Positions 34,406-43,219 of a stretch of DNA of 64,000 bases are shown one piece after another. This DNA is from JBHELQ01 sp046262995. Its GTDB lineage: Bacteria; Actinomycetota; Thermoleophilia; Solirubrobacterales; Thermoleophilaceae. The notes under the pieces were generated by a model. It did not search any database and was not told the origin of the DNA. It saw only the letters and a program-made list of their open reading frames with translations. The translations under genes were made by a program, and so were the position numbers. How positions within the stretch are numbered: the stretch's first letter is position 1; each line of letters starts with the position of its first letter. Location: contig JBHELQ010000064.1 of NCBI GenBank assembly GCA_046262995.1, positions 62,001-126,000 on the forward strand, given 5' to 3'.

Positions 34406-35232
34406 TGGCCTTCCTTCACCTTCTGGTCGACCCTTGGGGTTCGGACATCGCGCGGTCAGCCCTGATCGAGGTCGTGCTGCTCGGCGCGATCGGCGGCCCG
34501 GTGGGCTTCTGGGCGGCGCGCGAGCGGCTCACCTACGGCGCGGAATCGCTCGCCCACGGGCTGCTCCCCGGCCTGGTGGTGGCGGCGCTCGTGAGCCTGC
34601 CGCTGATGGCCGGCGCGGCCGGCGGCGCCGCGGTCGCGGCGGCCGCGATCGCGGTGTGCGGGCGCGACGAGCGCATCGGGCCCGAGACCGGCACCGGAGT
34701 CGCCGTCGCCGGCCTGCTCGGGCTGGGCGCGCTGCTGGCGCTCGCGCCGGACGCGCCGCCCCGCCTGGAGGAGCTCCTGTTCGGCGACCCGCTGGCCGCG
34801 AGCGGCGGCGATCTGATCGCCGCCGCGGCACTCGCGATCGGCGGCGGCGCGGCGCTCGCGGTGCTTCACCGCCCGCTCTGCGCGACGGTCTTCGATCCGG
34901 CCGGGGCGAGCGCGCTAGGGATGAGGCCGACACTGGTCCGCCTGGCGTTGCTGGTGCTGCTCGCCGCTTCGGTCGCGGTGGCGGCACGGGGGCTCGGAAG
35001 CCTGCTGGCCCTGGCCGTGCTCGCGGCGCCCGCCGTCGCCGCGCGCCACGCCTCCTCGCCCGCTCGCGCGATCGGCCTCGCCGCCGCCGTGGGCGCCGGG
35101 GCCGGCGTGGTCGGCATCTACGTCTCCTTCCACCTCGACGTGGCCGCCGGCGGCGCGGTGGCCCTGGCCTTGTGCGGGGCGGCCGTCCTGCCGCTCAGTG
35201 GGCGGCGGCGCGGGGCGCCCGGCCCAGCCTGA
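34405..35232 (+). CDS. Metal ABC transporter permease, second subunit
   Basis: A 275-residue, highly hydrophobic Ala/Gly/Leu-rich ABC-3 family permease. Recognisable stretches are GFWAARERLTYGAESLAHGLLPG and the VFDPAGASALGMRP loop, the latter also found in the first permease as AFDPAGAPALRIP. The two permeases are probably a heterodimer. No substrate-binding protein gene (znuA) follows; the operon ends here, overlapping the convergent lgt gene by 38 bases. Confidence 0.85.
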   Translation: MAFLHLLVDPWGSDIARSALIEVVLLGAIGGPVGFWAARERLTYGAESLAHGLLPGLVVAALVSLPLMAGAAGGAAVAAAAIAVCGRDERIGPETGTGVAVAGLLGLGALLALAPDAPPRLEELLFGDPLAASGGDLIAAAALAIGGGAALAVLHRPLCATVFDPAGASALGMRPTLVRLALLVLLAASVAVAARGLGSLLALAVLAAPAVAARHASSPARAIGLAAAVGAGAGVVGIYVSFHLDVAAGGAVALALCGAAVLPLSGRRRGAPGPA

Positions 35233-35947
35233 GGATGAGGGCGGCCCCCGCCGCCATCAAGGCCAGGCTGATGAGCTGCGGCAGGGTGAGCCCCGCGGCC
35301 ACCTCGTCGTTTCGCCTGATGAACTCGACCAGCAGCCGCTCGCTGCCCGACAGCAGCAGGTAGAGCGCAAACAGCACACCGGGGCGGAAGCGGTCGCGCA
35401 ACCGCCACAGGAGCAAGGTCACGAGCCCGATCGCGAGCGTCTCGTAGATTGGCGTCGGGTGGACGTCGTGCGTCGTTCGCACCGTCCCGTGGGCGTACGG
35501 CATGGCCCACGGCAGTCCCGATGAGACGCCGTAGTCCCCGTCTCCCGAGACCTGACAGCCGACACGGCCGATGGCGTAGCCGAGCGCCAGCGGCACCGTC
35601 GCGACGTCCAGGACCTGCAGTGAGAGCCAGTGGCGCCGAGCGGCCCACAGGAGCACCCCGGCCGCTCCCCCGAGCACGCCGCCGTAGAAGACGAGCCCCG
35701 AGCCCGAGAACACGTTGCCGGCCGGATCGCCCGAGACCTTGTCCCAGTTCTGGACCACGTAGTCCAGGCGCGCTCCGACGACGCCTCCGACCAGCGCCGC
35801 GAAGGCCATCTCGTAGGCCCAGTCGCCCGGCTTGCCGAGCTCCCGGAGCCGCCTGCCCGCGACGAGCCCCGCCCCGGCGAAGGCGGCGGCGAAGCAGATC
35901 CCGAACGTCTGCAGCGTCAGCGGGCCGAGGTGGATCTCCGGCTGCAT
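35195..35947 (-). CDS. lgt: Prolipoprotein diacylglyceryl transferase
   Basis: A 250-residue multi-pass membrane enzyme that attaches diacylglycerol to the lipobox cysteine of prelipoproteins. The family signature is present as YAIGRVGCQVSGDGDYG (about 123-139), with HPTPIYE and LLSGSERLLVEFIRRNDE later. Membrane segments cover most of the chain. It would modify putative lipoproteins such as those at 11280 and 41742. ATG at 35947; the 3' end overlaps the convergent permease gene. Confidence 0.9.
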   Translation of the reverse strand: MQPEIHLGPLTLQTFGICFAAAFAGAGLVAGRRLRELGKPGDWAYEMAFAALVGGVVGARLDYVVQNWDKVSGDPAGNVFSGSGLVFYGGVLGGAAGVLLWAARRHWLSLQVLDVATVPLALGYAIGRVGCQVSGDGDYGVSSGLPWAMPYAHGTVRTTHDVHPTPIYETLAIGLVTLLLWRLRDRFRPGVLFALYLLLSGSERLLVEFIRRNDEVAAGLTLPQLISLALMAAGAALILRLGRAPRAAAH

Positions 35948-36024
35948 CCCGGCCGCAGACTAGCCGCCGCCGAAGGCGTCCGACGCCGGCGAAGCGGCCG
36001 CTCCGCGTAGCTAGAGTTGACGCC

Positions 36025-36939
36025 ATGACGGCGCAGAGAACGGTCTTCAGGCGCGACCGCGGGCTGCAGGCGCGGATGCTGCTGACGCTGTTCCTGCTCG
36101 GCGCGCTGTACGTGCTGCTCGTGGGCGTCCTGATCGCGGCGGGCGCGGGCTTCGTGATGATCATCGTCGTCATGGCCGCGCTGTCGCTCGGCCAGCTGTT
36201 CCTGTCCGACAAGCTCGCCCTGGCCGCGATGGGCGCCAAGGAGGTCTCGCCGGAGGAGGCGCCGGGCCTCCACGCCATGATCGAGCGCCTCTGCATACAG
36301 GCGGACCTGCCGAAGCCGCGCGTGGCGGTCGCGGACACCGACGTCCCGAACGCCTTCGCCATGGGCCGCTCGCCGAAGCAGGCGGTCGTCTGCGCGACCA
36401 CCGGGATCATGAATGTGCTGGCCCCGCAGGAGCTCGAGGGTGTGCTGGCCCACGAGCTGACCCACGTCCGCAACCGCGACGTGCTGATCATGACCATCGC
36501 CAGCTTCTTCGCCAGCGTCGCCTCGATGATCATGCAGTTCGGCTTCTTCTTCGGGGGCGGCTTCGGCGGTGACGACGACGACGGGGCGCCGGCCTTCATC
36601 GTGGTGCTGCTGGTCTCCTTCCTCGTCTACATCCTGTCCTTCTTCCTGATGCTCGCGCTCTCGCGCTACCGGGAGTTCGCCGCCGACCGCGGGGCCGCCC
36701 TCATCACCGGCCGGCCGAGCGCGCTCGCCTCGGCGCTGGTCAAGATCTCCGGCGCCATGGACGCGGTGCCGACCCAGGACCTGCGGCAGGCCGAGCGCAT
36801 GAACGCGTTCTTCATCGTGCCGACGAGCGTCAAGGGCGCGGTGCAGACGCTGTTCGCCACGCACCCGCCGATGGAGAAACGGATCGAGCAGCTGCAGCAG
36901 CTCGAGGCGCAGCTCCAGCGCGGCGCAGTAGCCGCCTAG
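36025..36939 (+). CDS. htpX: M48-family membrane metalloprotease HtpX
   Basis: A 304-residue membrane protease with two N-terminal membrane segments, zinc motif HELTH (H143, E144, H147) and two further segments after it (FFLMLALSRYREFAADRGAA carries the third zinc ligand region). HtpX degrades damaged membrane proteins. Its stop and the GTG of pspAB overlap by one base, linking it to the PspA envelope-stress set nearby. Confidence 0.9.
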   Translation: MTAQRTVFRRDRGLQARMLLTLFLLGALYVLLVGVLIAAGAGFVMIIVVMAALSLGQLFLSDKLALAAMGAKEVSPEEAPGLHAMIERLCIQADLPKPRVAVADTDVPNAFAMGRSPKQAVVCATTGIMNVLAPQELEGVLAHELTHVRNRDVLIMTIASFFASVASMIMQFGFFFGGGFGGDDDDGAPAFIVVLLVSFLVYILSFFLMLALSRYREFAADRGAALITGRPSALASALVKISGAMDAVPTQDLRQAERMNAFFIVPTSVKGAVQTLFATHPPMEKRIEQLQQLEAQLQRGAVAA

Positions 36940-37511
36940 TGGGCCTCCTCGACGCGCTGCTGGGCGGGCGCCGCAAGCTGAAGGCCCCCGCCGCCGACCG
37001 GCTGTTCGCGATGAGCACCGCATACATCACGCTCCAGACCGGCCTCGGCATCGCGGGCCGCAACGTGGCGGGCATCGTCTTCCAGCCGCTCGCCACCGCG
37101 GACTTCGGCGCCATCGTCTCCGAGACGGAGGAGCTCCTGCGCGGGACCGCCGCGGAGACAGGCACGAAGGTCGACTCGGCCGACGACGAGTTCGGCTTTC
37201 GCTGGCTGATCCTGCGGGACACCGACTTCGAGGATCTGGTCGTGGCGCTGAACACGGTCTCGACCCAGCTCCAGGCCGGCGGCTACGGCGACCGCCTGCT
37301 CTGCTGCGTGTTCGCCTTCGAGGAAAAGGGGCGGACGCTCTACCTGATCTACAACTTCAAGCGAGGCGCCTTCTACCCGTTCGTGCCGGCCGCGGGAGAG
37401 AAGGCGCGCGACTCCGAGCGAGAGCTGCAGCTGAAGGCGCAGATCGGCCCCGAGCTGCCCTTCGAGGACGACGTCGCCCGCTGGTTCCCGCTCTGGGAGA
37501 TACCGCTCTAG
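36939..37511 (+). CDS. pspAB: PspA-associated protein PspAB
   Basis: A 190-residue soluble protein beginning MGLLDALLGGRRKLKAP, with GIVFQPLATADFGAIVSE and FEEKGRTLYLIYNFKRGAFY, which match the actinobacterial PspAB family. PspAB is found with PspA, PspAA and HtpX; its biochemical role is not established. The gene is coupled to htpX. Its stop overlaps the stop of the convergent HD-GYP gene by four bases. Confidence 0.82.
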   Translation: MGLLDALLGGRRKLKAPAADRLFAMSTAYITLQTGLGIAGRNVAGIVFQPLATADFGAIVSETEELLRGTAAETGTKVDSADDEFGFRWLILRDTDFEDLVVALNTVSTQLQAGGYGDRLLCCVFAFEEKGRTLYLIYNFKRGAFYPFVPAAGEKARDSERELQLKAQIGPELPFEDDVARWFPLWEIPL

Positions 37512-38119
37512 GCGCTCGGCACGAGCTCGCGCGACTCGAGCTCCAGCCACAGGGCGTCCACGAGGGCGGGGTCGAACTTGCTGCCGGAGCCGCGCGCGAG
37601 CTCGCCCGCGACCTGGTCCTGGGCGAGCCGCGGGCGGTACGGCCGCGCCTCGGTCATCGCGACGTACGCGTCCGCCACGGCGAGGAGGCGGCTCTCGAGC
37701 GGGATGTCCTCGCCCGCGAGGCCATCCGGATAGCCGCTGCCGTTGAATCGCTCGTGATGGTGGCGGACGATCAGGCCCACCCGTTCCAGGCCGGGGATCC
37801 TTCCAAGGAGCTCTGCCCCCCAGGCGCAGTGCCCGGTCATGAGCTTCCACTCGGCGGGGAGAAGCGAGTCCGGCTTGCGCAGGACCGAGTCGGGCACGCC
37901 GACCTTGCCGATGTCATGCACGCGCGCGGCGTTGACGAGATTGTCGAGGGCCGCATCCGACAGCCCCAGCCGGCGGCCGAGCCGGGACGCGAGCTCGGTC
38001 ACGCGGTCGCAGTGACTGCCGGTTCCCTCGTCGCGGAGGCCCAGCGTCCCGGCCAGCGCCTCGACAGTGGCTGCAAGGAGGGTCCCGTTGCCATTCTGTA
38101 CGAGCCGCTGCTGCGGCAT
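37508..38119 (-). CDS. HD-GYP-type phosphohydrolase
   Basis: A 203-residue single-domain protein of the HD-GYP group, which usually cleaves cyclic di-GMP. Metal-binding H68-D69 lies in AARVHDIGKVGVPD, and HHHERFNGSGYPDGLAGEDIP carries the GYP signature. There is no receiver or sensor domain, so the input must come from elsewhere. AAAGGAGG stands eight bases before the ATG. It sits between the two halves of the Psp gene set, with a 186-base leader region upstream containing a strong hairpin. Confidence 0.87.
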   Translation of the reverse strand: MPQQRLVQNGNGTLLAATVEALAGTLGLRDEGTGSHCDRVTELASRLGRRLGLSDAALDNLVNAARVHDIGKVGVPDSVLRKPDSLLPAEWKLMTGHCAWGAELLGRIPGLERVGLIVRHHHERFNGSGYPDGLAGEDIPLESRLLAVADAYVAMTEARPYRPRLAQDQVAGELARGSGSKFDPALVDALWLELESRELVPSA

Positions 38120-38152
38120 TCTCCAACCTCCTTTGGCCTCTTTTCCGACGAC

Positions 38153-38181
38153 CAGGGCCCCTTCCCTACGGCCCTGTTTTT
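38153..38181 (+). terminator. Hairpin with T tract upstream of the HD-GYP gene
   Basis: CAGGGCC/GGCCCTG stem with a ten-base loop, then TTTTT on the plus strand. On the minus strand it would lie in the 5' leader of the HD-GYP gene. The gap 38120-38305 holds no other clear signal. Confidence 0.4.
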
Positions 38182-38305
38182 CCCTGCTTATTCGCAGTTG
38201 ATCGCCGGACAGGTGCCTGCATGAGACCAGGCTCGGACGGAGAAGAAAACGGCCGCACGACTTTGACTCTGGCTGGCGATGGGAACCTGAACGGATCCCG
38301 TGCGC

Positions 38306-38584
38306 TCAGTCGGGGATCAGGCCCTCTCCGCTGAACTCGCCCTTCGCCTCCTCGAAGCTGATGTCGCGCGGGGGCAGGATCACGTCGGACTCGGAGAGCT
38401 CGTCAGGCGCCAGCCGCTGGCCGTCGGCCTCGACCAGCTCGAGCATCTGCGACCAGAGCTCGCGGAAGCCGGTCTCATCACCTTCCTCGACGGCGCTCAC
38501 GGCGCGGTTGTCCAGCTCGGCGAGCCGGTCGGCGTGGTCATCCGGCAGGCGGAACTGGCCCTCGCCCGAGATCCGGACGATCAT
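38306..38584 (-). CDS. pspAA: PspA-associated protein PspAA
   Basis: A 92-residue acidic protein, MIVRISGEGQFRLPDD at the start and LPPRDISFEEAKGEFSGEGL near the end, as in the PspAA family that partners PspA in actinobacteria and some other lineages. Its ATG overlaps the pspA stop (ATGA). The exact role is unknown; it is thought to modulate PspA. Confidence 0.83.
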   Translation of the reverse strand: MIVRISGEGQFRLPDDHADRLAELDNRAVSAVEEGDETGFRELWSQMLELVEADGQRLAPDELSESDVILPPRDISFEEAKGEFSGEGLIPD

Positions 38585-39339
38585 CCCTTGGCGTCCTTCT
38601 CGCCCTCTCCGAGCGCCGGCGCGTTGTCTCCGGAACCGAGCTCGGCCTTCATCTTCGAGAGCTCGTCGTCCACCTGCTGTCCCGAGCTGAGCTCGCGCAG
38701 CTGCTTGTCGAGGTCGTCCTGGCCCGGCCCCAGCTGTGTGATGTCCTCGAACGTACCCGCCTTTTCGAGCTCGTCGACGGCGGCCGCGCGGGCGCGCATC
38801 GTCTCTGTCTTGTCCTCGGCGCGCTGGATGGCCAGCCCAAGGTCGGCCATCTCCTCCCCGACGCCGTGCGCAGCCTCGCCGATCTTCACCTGCGCTTCCG
38901 CCGCCGAGTACTGGGCCTTGATGACTTCCTTCTTCGTGCGGAAGGTCTCGATCTTCTGGCGCAGCTGCTGCTCGTTCTCGGTCAGTTGCTCCTGCTGGTG
39001 CTCGAGCTCCGTGACCTGCTGGTCGAGCGACTGGAGCTCGGTCTGGCAGACCGTCTTCCGCTCCAGCGCCACGCGGGCGAGGTCCTCGCGGTTCTGGCCG
39101 AGGGCCTGGCGCGCCTGCGTGTCGAGCTTCACGACCTGCTGCTCGAGCTTCTGGGACTGCATCTGGAGGCGCTTCTTCGAGGTCACCACGTCGGCGATCC
39201 CCTTCTTCACGTTCTGCAGCAGCTCCACCTGCTTCTGGTAGCCGTAGTCGAGCGTCTCGCCGGGATCCTCGCTGCGATCGAGGAGCCTCGAGATCTTGGC
39301 CTTGATGACCGTCGACATCCGCCCGGCCAGCCCTGGCAT
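38581..39339 (-). CDS. pspA: PspA/IM30 family envelope-stress protein
   Basis: A 252-residue, almost fully alpha-helical coiled-coil protein. Typical PspA features: the N-terminal amphipathic start (VIKAKISRLLDRSEDPGETL), then DYGYQKQVELLQNVKKGIADV and long Gln/Glu/Lys-rich helices. Such proteins assemble on damaged membranes in an ESCRT-III-like way. AAGGAGG seven bases before ATG at 39339 supports the start. It is co-transcribed with pspAA. Confidence 0.88.
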   Translation of the reverse strand: MPGLAGRMSTVIKAKISRLLDRSEDPGETLDYGYQKQVELLQNVKKGIADVVTSKKRLQMQSQKLEQQVVKLDTQARQALGQNREDLARVALERKTVCQTELQSLDQQVTELEHQQEQLTENEQQLRQKIETFRTKKEVIKAQYSAAEAQVKIGEAAHGVGEEMADLGLAIQRAEDKTETMRARAAAVDELEKAGTFEDITQLGPGQDDLDKQLRELSSGQQVDDELSKMKAELGSGDNAPALGEGEKDAKG

Positions 39340-39380
39340 GGCCGCGCCTCCTTGTGCTCGGAATCGGTGGGCCGCCTAGA

Positions 39381-40292
39381 CTAGCGCCGGCCGCCCGCCG
39401 TCTGGCCGATGCCTCGCGCGAGGCGACCGCGAAGCTCCTCGCCGCGTCCCGCCGCCACCGCCCTGGCCGCGCGCTCGCGGCTCAGCGGCACGCCCAGGCC
39501 CTCGGCGTACTCCAGCAGCTGCTGGCGCTCCTCCTGCTCCCGGGCCGCCTTCATGAACAGCCAGGCGAACAGGAGGATCGTCAGGATGCTGCCCTCGATC
39601 ATCATGATCGTCCCGGCCAGCCCCTGATCCCTGAGGCCGCCAATGTGCCGGGCAGCCTCGCTGTGCCCGTAGTCCGGATAGAAGACTGTCGAAGCCCAGA
39701 GCAGGACGTTTCCGAGCAGCGCATAGGTCAGTCGGACGCCGACGATGTAGCCGAGCTTGGCGGCGTTCCCGAACCACTCGGGCTTCGGCAGCGGGCCGAA
39801 GAGGGCCAGCCAGACGTTGGCGCCGAAGAGGAAGAAGGCGCCGTGTTCGAGCGCATGGACGAGATCGCTCGAGAGCGCGGCCTGGTAGAGCGGCGGCAGG
39901 TGCCAGACGTAGAGGTCGAGCGCCCAGAGGGGGAACGCCACGCCCGGGTGGGCGAGCACCCGCAGGCGGTCGACGACCCTGAGCGACAGGAGCGGCTGCA
40001 GGAGCGGTCCAGTCAGCCCCAGCACGGCGAGCAGCGCCCCGATGTCCGCCAGCAGGAGGTGCTGGGCCATGTGCGCCCAGAGCAGCTCGTCCGCGAGGGT
40101 GTGGAGCGGCGGCGAGATCGCCCCGGCGATCACTACGAGGCCCAGGCCGAAGCTGACCTGCCTCCAGGCGGGCACCGGCCTTTCCTGGGCCGCGAGCCTC
40201 TGGCAGCGGCGGTAGTACAGGAGCGCGCCGGCCGCGGGGAAGACGAGCTGCAGCGGCGCGAGGACGCCGCCGGCGGCGACGAGCACCGTCAT
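39381..40292 (-). CDS. CtaG-like (Caa3-type) cytochrome c oxidase assembly membrane protein
   Basis: A 303-residue protein with seven or so membrane segments and conserved histidines in LLWAHMAQHLLL, YVWHLPPLYQAAL and LVHALEHGAFF, matching the Caa3_CtaG family. Members help assemble or deliver copper to cytochrome c oxidase. No oxidase genes are in the window. The C-terminal 60 residues are charged and likely cytoplasmic. Confidence 0.83.
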   Translation of the reverse strand: MTVLVAAGGVLAPLQLVFPAAGALLYYRRCQRLAAQERPVPAWRQVSFGLGLVVIAGAISPPLHTLADELLWAHMAQHLLLADIGALLAVLGLTGPLLQPLLSLRVVDRLRVLAHPGVAFPLWALDLYVWHLPPLYQAALSSDLVHALEHGAFFLFGANVWLALFGPLPKPEWFGNAAKLGYIVGVRLTYALLGNVLLWASTVFYPDYGHSEAARHIGGLRDQGLAGTIMMIEGSILTILLFAWLFMKAAREQEERQQLLEYAEGLGVPLSRERAARAVAAGRGEELRGRLARGIGQTAGGRR

Positions 40293-40320
40293 GTAGGGAG
40301 CGTAGCGCCGGCGCCGTGCT

Positions 40321-41607
40321 CTACCGCGCGGCGCCCCCGCTCGGGACCGGATCGCCCGGGGCCGCGCCAGGCGCCTGCTCGACGAGCTCGACCGCCTCCC
40401 GCAACCGGCGCTGGTGGTCCTGGCGCTGCATCCGCGATATGACCAGGCGCTGCACCTGGGCCGTGCCCTCGAAGATCTGGTAGATCTTCGCGTCCCGGAA
40501 CCACTTCTCGAGCGGGCAGTCGGTGGTCTGGGCGAACGGCCCGACCAGGTCCATCAGGGCAGACGTGGCCCACATCGTCACGTCGCCCGCCTTCAGCTTC
40601 GACATCGAGCCCTGGCCGCCGGTCATCGGGATGCCATTGCGGCCCATCCAGGCGGCCCTCCAGACGAGGAGGCGCGAGGCCTCGAGCTCGGTTGCGACAT
40701 CCGCGAGCACCTGCTGGACACGCTGCTGCTCCAGCATCGGCACTCCGTCCTCGGCCTTGTCCTCGAGGTAGTCGAGCGTCCACTCGTAGGCCGCGCGCCC
40801 GATCCCGAGCGCGGAGGCACCGACGAACGGCCGGGTGATCTCGAAGGTCGCGAGGGCGCCGGACGAGCGCCCGGTCGACTGCCCCGAGCGCGCCCGCTCG
40901 AGCTTGCGCTCGAGCTTGTCGGGGCCGCCCAGGAGGTTCTCCATCGGCACGCGGCAGTCCTCGAGCACCACCTCGGCCGTCTGCGAGGCCCGGATGCCGA
41001 GCTTGGACTCCTTCTTGCCCTGCGAGAGCCCGGGGGTCCCCTTCGGCACGACGAACGAGGCCTGCCCCCGGTGGCCGAGCTCGGGATCGACCGTCGCGAC
41101 CACGACCGTCACGTCGGCGATGCCGCCGTTCGAGATGAACACCTTGGTCCCGTTCAGGACCCACTCGTCGCCTTCGAGCTTGGCGGTCGTGCGCAGCGAG
41201 CGCACGTCGGAGCCGGCGCCCGCCTCGGTGACCGCGTACGCGCCCAGCCTGATCTCGTCGCCCTCGCCGAAGCACTCGGGCAGCCAGCGCGCGATCTGCT
41301 CGGGTGTGCCCGATGAACCGATTCCGGCCGCCGCCAGCGACGACGCCTGGATCGCCAGGGCGATGCCCGCACAGCCCCAGTGGAACTCCTCCGCGTAGAT
41401 GCAGCTCAGGAGCCCGTCGCGGTCCGTGCCGACCCGCTGGAGCTGCTCGAGCCCGTGCAGCCCCCACTCGCGGGCTGCCTTGATCGCCCCCCACGGGATG
41501 CTCTCCTCGCGGTCGTGGCGGGCCGCGACGGGGCGGATGACCTGTTCGGCGAAGTCCCGGCAGTGACGCTGGAACTCGAGCTGCTCGTCGTTGAGGTTGA
41601 AGTCCAT
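40321..41607 (-). CDS. Acyl-CoA dehydrogenase
   Basis: A 428-residue flavoenzyme for the first oxidation of acyl-CoA. Conserved parts: MDFNLNDEQLEFQ, the FAD-binding YAVTEAGAGSDV and VFISNGG regions, and IYQIFEGTAQVQRLVISR with the catalytic glutamate near residue 380. It looks like a complete homotetrameric-type enzyme. A TTGAC-N6-GTCAA palindrome lies 35 bases before the ATG, suggesting TetR-type control shared with the thiolase gene region. Confidence 0.9.
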   Translation of the reverse strand: MDFNLNDEQLEFQRHCRDFAEQVIRPVAARHDREESIPWGAIKAAREWGLHGLEQLQRVGTDRDGLLSCIYAEEFHWGCAGIALAIQASSLAAAGIGSSGTPEQIARWLPECFGEGDEIRLGAYAVTEAGAGSDVRSLRTTAKLEGDEWVLNGTKVFISNGGIADVTVVVATVDPELGHRGQASFVVPKGTPGLSQGKKESKLGIRASQTAEVVLEDCRVPMENLLGGPDKLERKLERARSGQSTGRSSGALATFEITRPFVGASALGIGRAAYEWTLDYLEDKAEDGVPMLEQQRVQQVLADVATELEASRLLVWRAAWMGRNGIPMTGGQGSMSKLKAGDVTMWATSALMDLVGPFAQTTDCPLEKWFRDAKIYQIFEGTAQVQRLVISRMQRQDHQRRLREAVELVEQAPGAAPGDPVPSGGAAR

Positions 41608-41642
41608 GTCGTGGTAGCCGGTCCGGCCGTGCGACCGCTAGA

Positions 41643-41658
41643 TTGACCAGTCAGTCAA
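41643..41658. promoter_or_regulatory. Palindromic operator TTGAC-N6-GTCAA, site 1
   Basis: TTGACCAGTCAGTCAA between the divergent acyl-CoA dehydrogenase and lipoprotein genes, close to the dehydrogenase start. It has the same half-sites and spacing as the site at 48142. Confidence 0.55.
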
Positions 41659-41741
41659 CACCCTGGAGCATACCCCAGGCACGGGCGCAGCCCGCCGGCT
41701 GTTCGCGCCCCGCGAAGCGCCAGCTATCGTGCGCCGCCGGG

Positions 41742-42923
41742 GTGACCGGAGGACTCAAGCGATCTGGGGAATTGGCCGCGGCGGCCCTGGCCGCGCTCGC
41801 CGTCGGCGGCTGCAACATCGGTGACGACTCGGGCGGTCAGCCGCAGATCGGCGCCAAGTCCAGCGACAAGAGCGCGGCGAGCAAGCTCGGCTTCCCCGCC
41901 AGCGCCACCCGGAACACGATCCGGGTCGGCGGCGGCGACGCGGCGACCGATGCGGCCGGCGTGGCGAGCGCCGTCTTCCCGGCGACCGCAGAGGGCAACC
42001 GCCCGACTGCGGTCATCCTGGTCGACAAGGACTCCTCGCAGGACGCGGTCAGCGCCTCGGTCCTGGCGAGCCCGCCGATTAGCGCCCCGATCCTGCTCGC
42101 CGACGGGGGCAGCCTGCCTCCGGTCACGAAGGACACCCTGGAGCGGCTGAAGCCGAAGGGCTCCGACCTGTCCAAGGACGCCCAGGTGATCCGCATCGGC
42201 GAGGGCACGGCGCGGCCGTCCGGCTTCCGCACCGCGGTGATCGCCGGCGAGGACCCGTACGAGCGCGCGGCCGCCATCGACCGCTTCTTCTCCGCCGCCC
42301 GGGGCAAGGCATCCCCGAACGTCCTCGTCGTCTCCGGAGAGAAGTCGGAGTTCGCCCTGCCGGGCGCGGCCTGGGCGGCCCGGGGCGGCGACAGCGTGCT
42401 TCCCGTCAAGCGCGACTCGGTGCCCGACCCGATCCGCAAGGCACTGCGCGGACATTCGAAGCCGAACATCTATGTGCTCGGTCCCGAGGCGGTGATCGGA
42501 CGGCGGGCGGCACGCCAGCTCGCTCGGCTCGGGAGGGTGCACAGGATCCAGGGTCCGAACCCGGTCCAGAACGCGATCGCCTTCGCCCGCTACAAGCGCG
42601 GCAGCTTCGGCTGGGGCGCATCGGTTCCCGGCTACAACTTCACGCTCGCCAACACCGGCCGTCCGCTGGAGGCCGCGGCCGCCGCCTCCCTTGCGAGCAG
42701 CGGGGTGTACGCGCCGCTCCTGTTGACGGACAGCGGAGAGCGGCTCCCGAAGCAGCTCGACGAGTACCTGCGTGCGGTGCAGCCCGGTTACGAGGACGAC
42801 CCGCGCGACGCCGTCTACAACCGCGTCTGGGTCCTGGGCGACGACAAGGCCGTCTCGCTCGGCGAGCAGGCCCGCGTGGATCAGATATCCGAGCTGGTGC
42901 CGGTCCAGGCGAACTCCCCCTGA
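41742..42923 (+). CDS. Putative lipoprotein with cell-wall-binding repeat 2 (CWB2) domains
   Basis: A 393-residue exported protein. The signal ends in AALAVGGCN, a plausible lipobox. The mature part shows repeated CWB2-type units: TIRVGGGDAATDAAGVASAVFP, quoted in part as TIRVGGGDAATDAAG, PTAVILVDKDSSQDAVSAS, APILLADGGSLPP, and a later set including YAPLLLTDSGERLP and NRVWVLGDDKAVS. CWB2 repeats anchor surface proteins non-covalently to the cell wall. There is no other catalytic domain. GTG at 41742 gives a correct signal peptide. Confidence 0.8.
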   Translation: MTGGLKRSGELAAAALAALAVGGCNIGDDSGGQPQIGAKSSDKSAASKLGFPASATRNTIRVGGGDAATDAAGVASAVFPATAEGNRPTAVILVDKDSSQDAVSASVLASPPISAPILLADGGSLPPVTKDTLERLKPKGSDLSKDAQVIRIGEGTARPSGFRTAVIAGEDPYERAAAIDRFFSAARGKASPNVLVVSGEKSEFALPGAAWAARGGDSVLPVKRDSVPDPIRKALRGHSKPNIYVLGPEAVIGRRAARQLARLGRVHRIQGPNPVQNAIAFARYKRGSFGWGASVPGYNFTLANTGRPLEAAAAASLASSGVYAPLLLTDSGERLPKQLDEYLRAVQPGYEDDPRDAVYNRVWVLGDDKAVSLGEQARVDQISELVPVQANSP

Positions 42924-42946
42924 GCCGCGCGGGTAGATTCCTCGCC

Positions 42947-43210
42947 GTGAGCGAATTCGAGCGTCCAGAGCGCCTGGCGCGCGAGCCGACGGTCGAGGAC
43001 GTCCGGCAGCTCATGGGCGCCTCCACCCCCCACTTCGCCCCTCACCTGAGCAATCGGATCCGGACCCTGATCGCGGGCCTGCCGGCGGATCACCCGGCGC
43101 GCGTCGAGGGCGAGCGCGAGATCGCGCGCCTCGGCGAGCTGGCCCACGGCTCTGAGCGTCGCGGCCCGCGCGTCGAGGGCGAGAGCGGCCTGCCGAGCTT
43201 CCCGGACTGA
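42947..43210 (+). CDS. Small conserved-looking protein of unknown function
   Basis: An 87-residue soluble protein: EDVRQLMGASTPHFAPHLSNRIRTLIAGLP and then EGEREIARLGELAHGSE suggest a compact helical fold. I do not recognise a family. The GTG start lies 23 bases after the CWB2 gene stop on the same strand, so it is probably co-transcribed with it. No signal peptide or membrane segment. Confidence 0.6.
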   Translation: MSEFERPERLAREPTVEDVRQLMGASTPHFAPHLSNRIRTLIAGLPADHPARVEGEREIARLGELAHGSERRGPRVEGESGLPSFPD

Positions 43211-43219
43211 CGCGTCGCG

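Noticed and set aside
41643..41741. N-terminal extension of the CWB2 lipoprotein starting at TTG
   Set aside because: It would bury the signal peptide behind 33 residues and overlap the palindromic operator; GTG at 41742 gives a proper signal.
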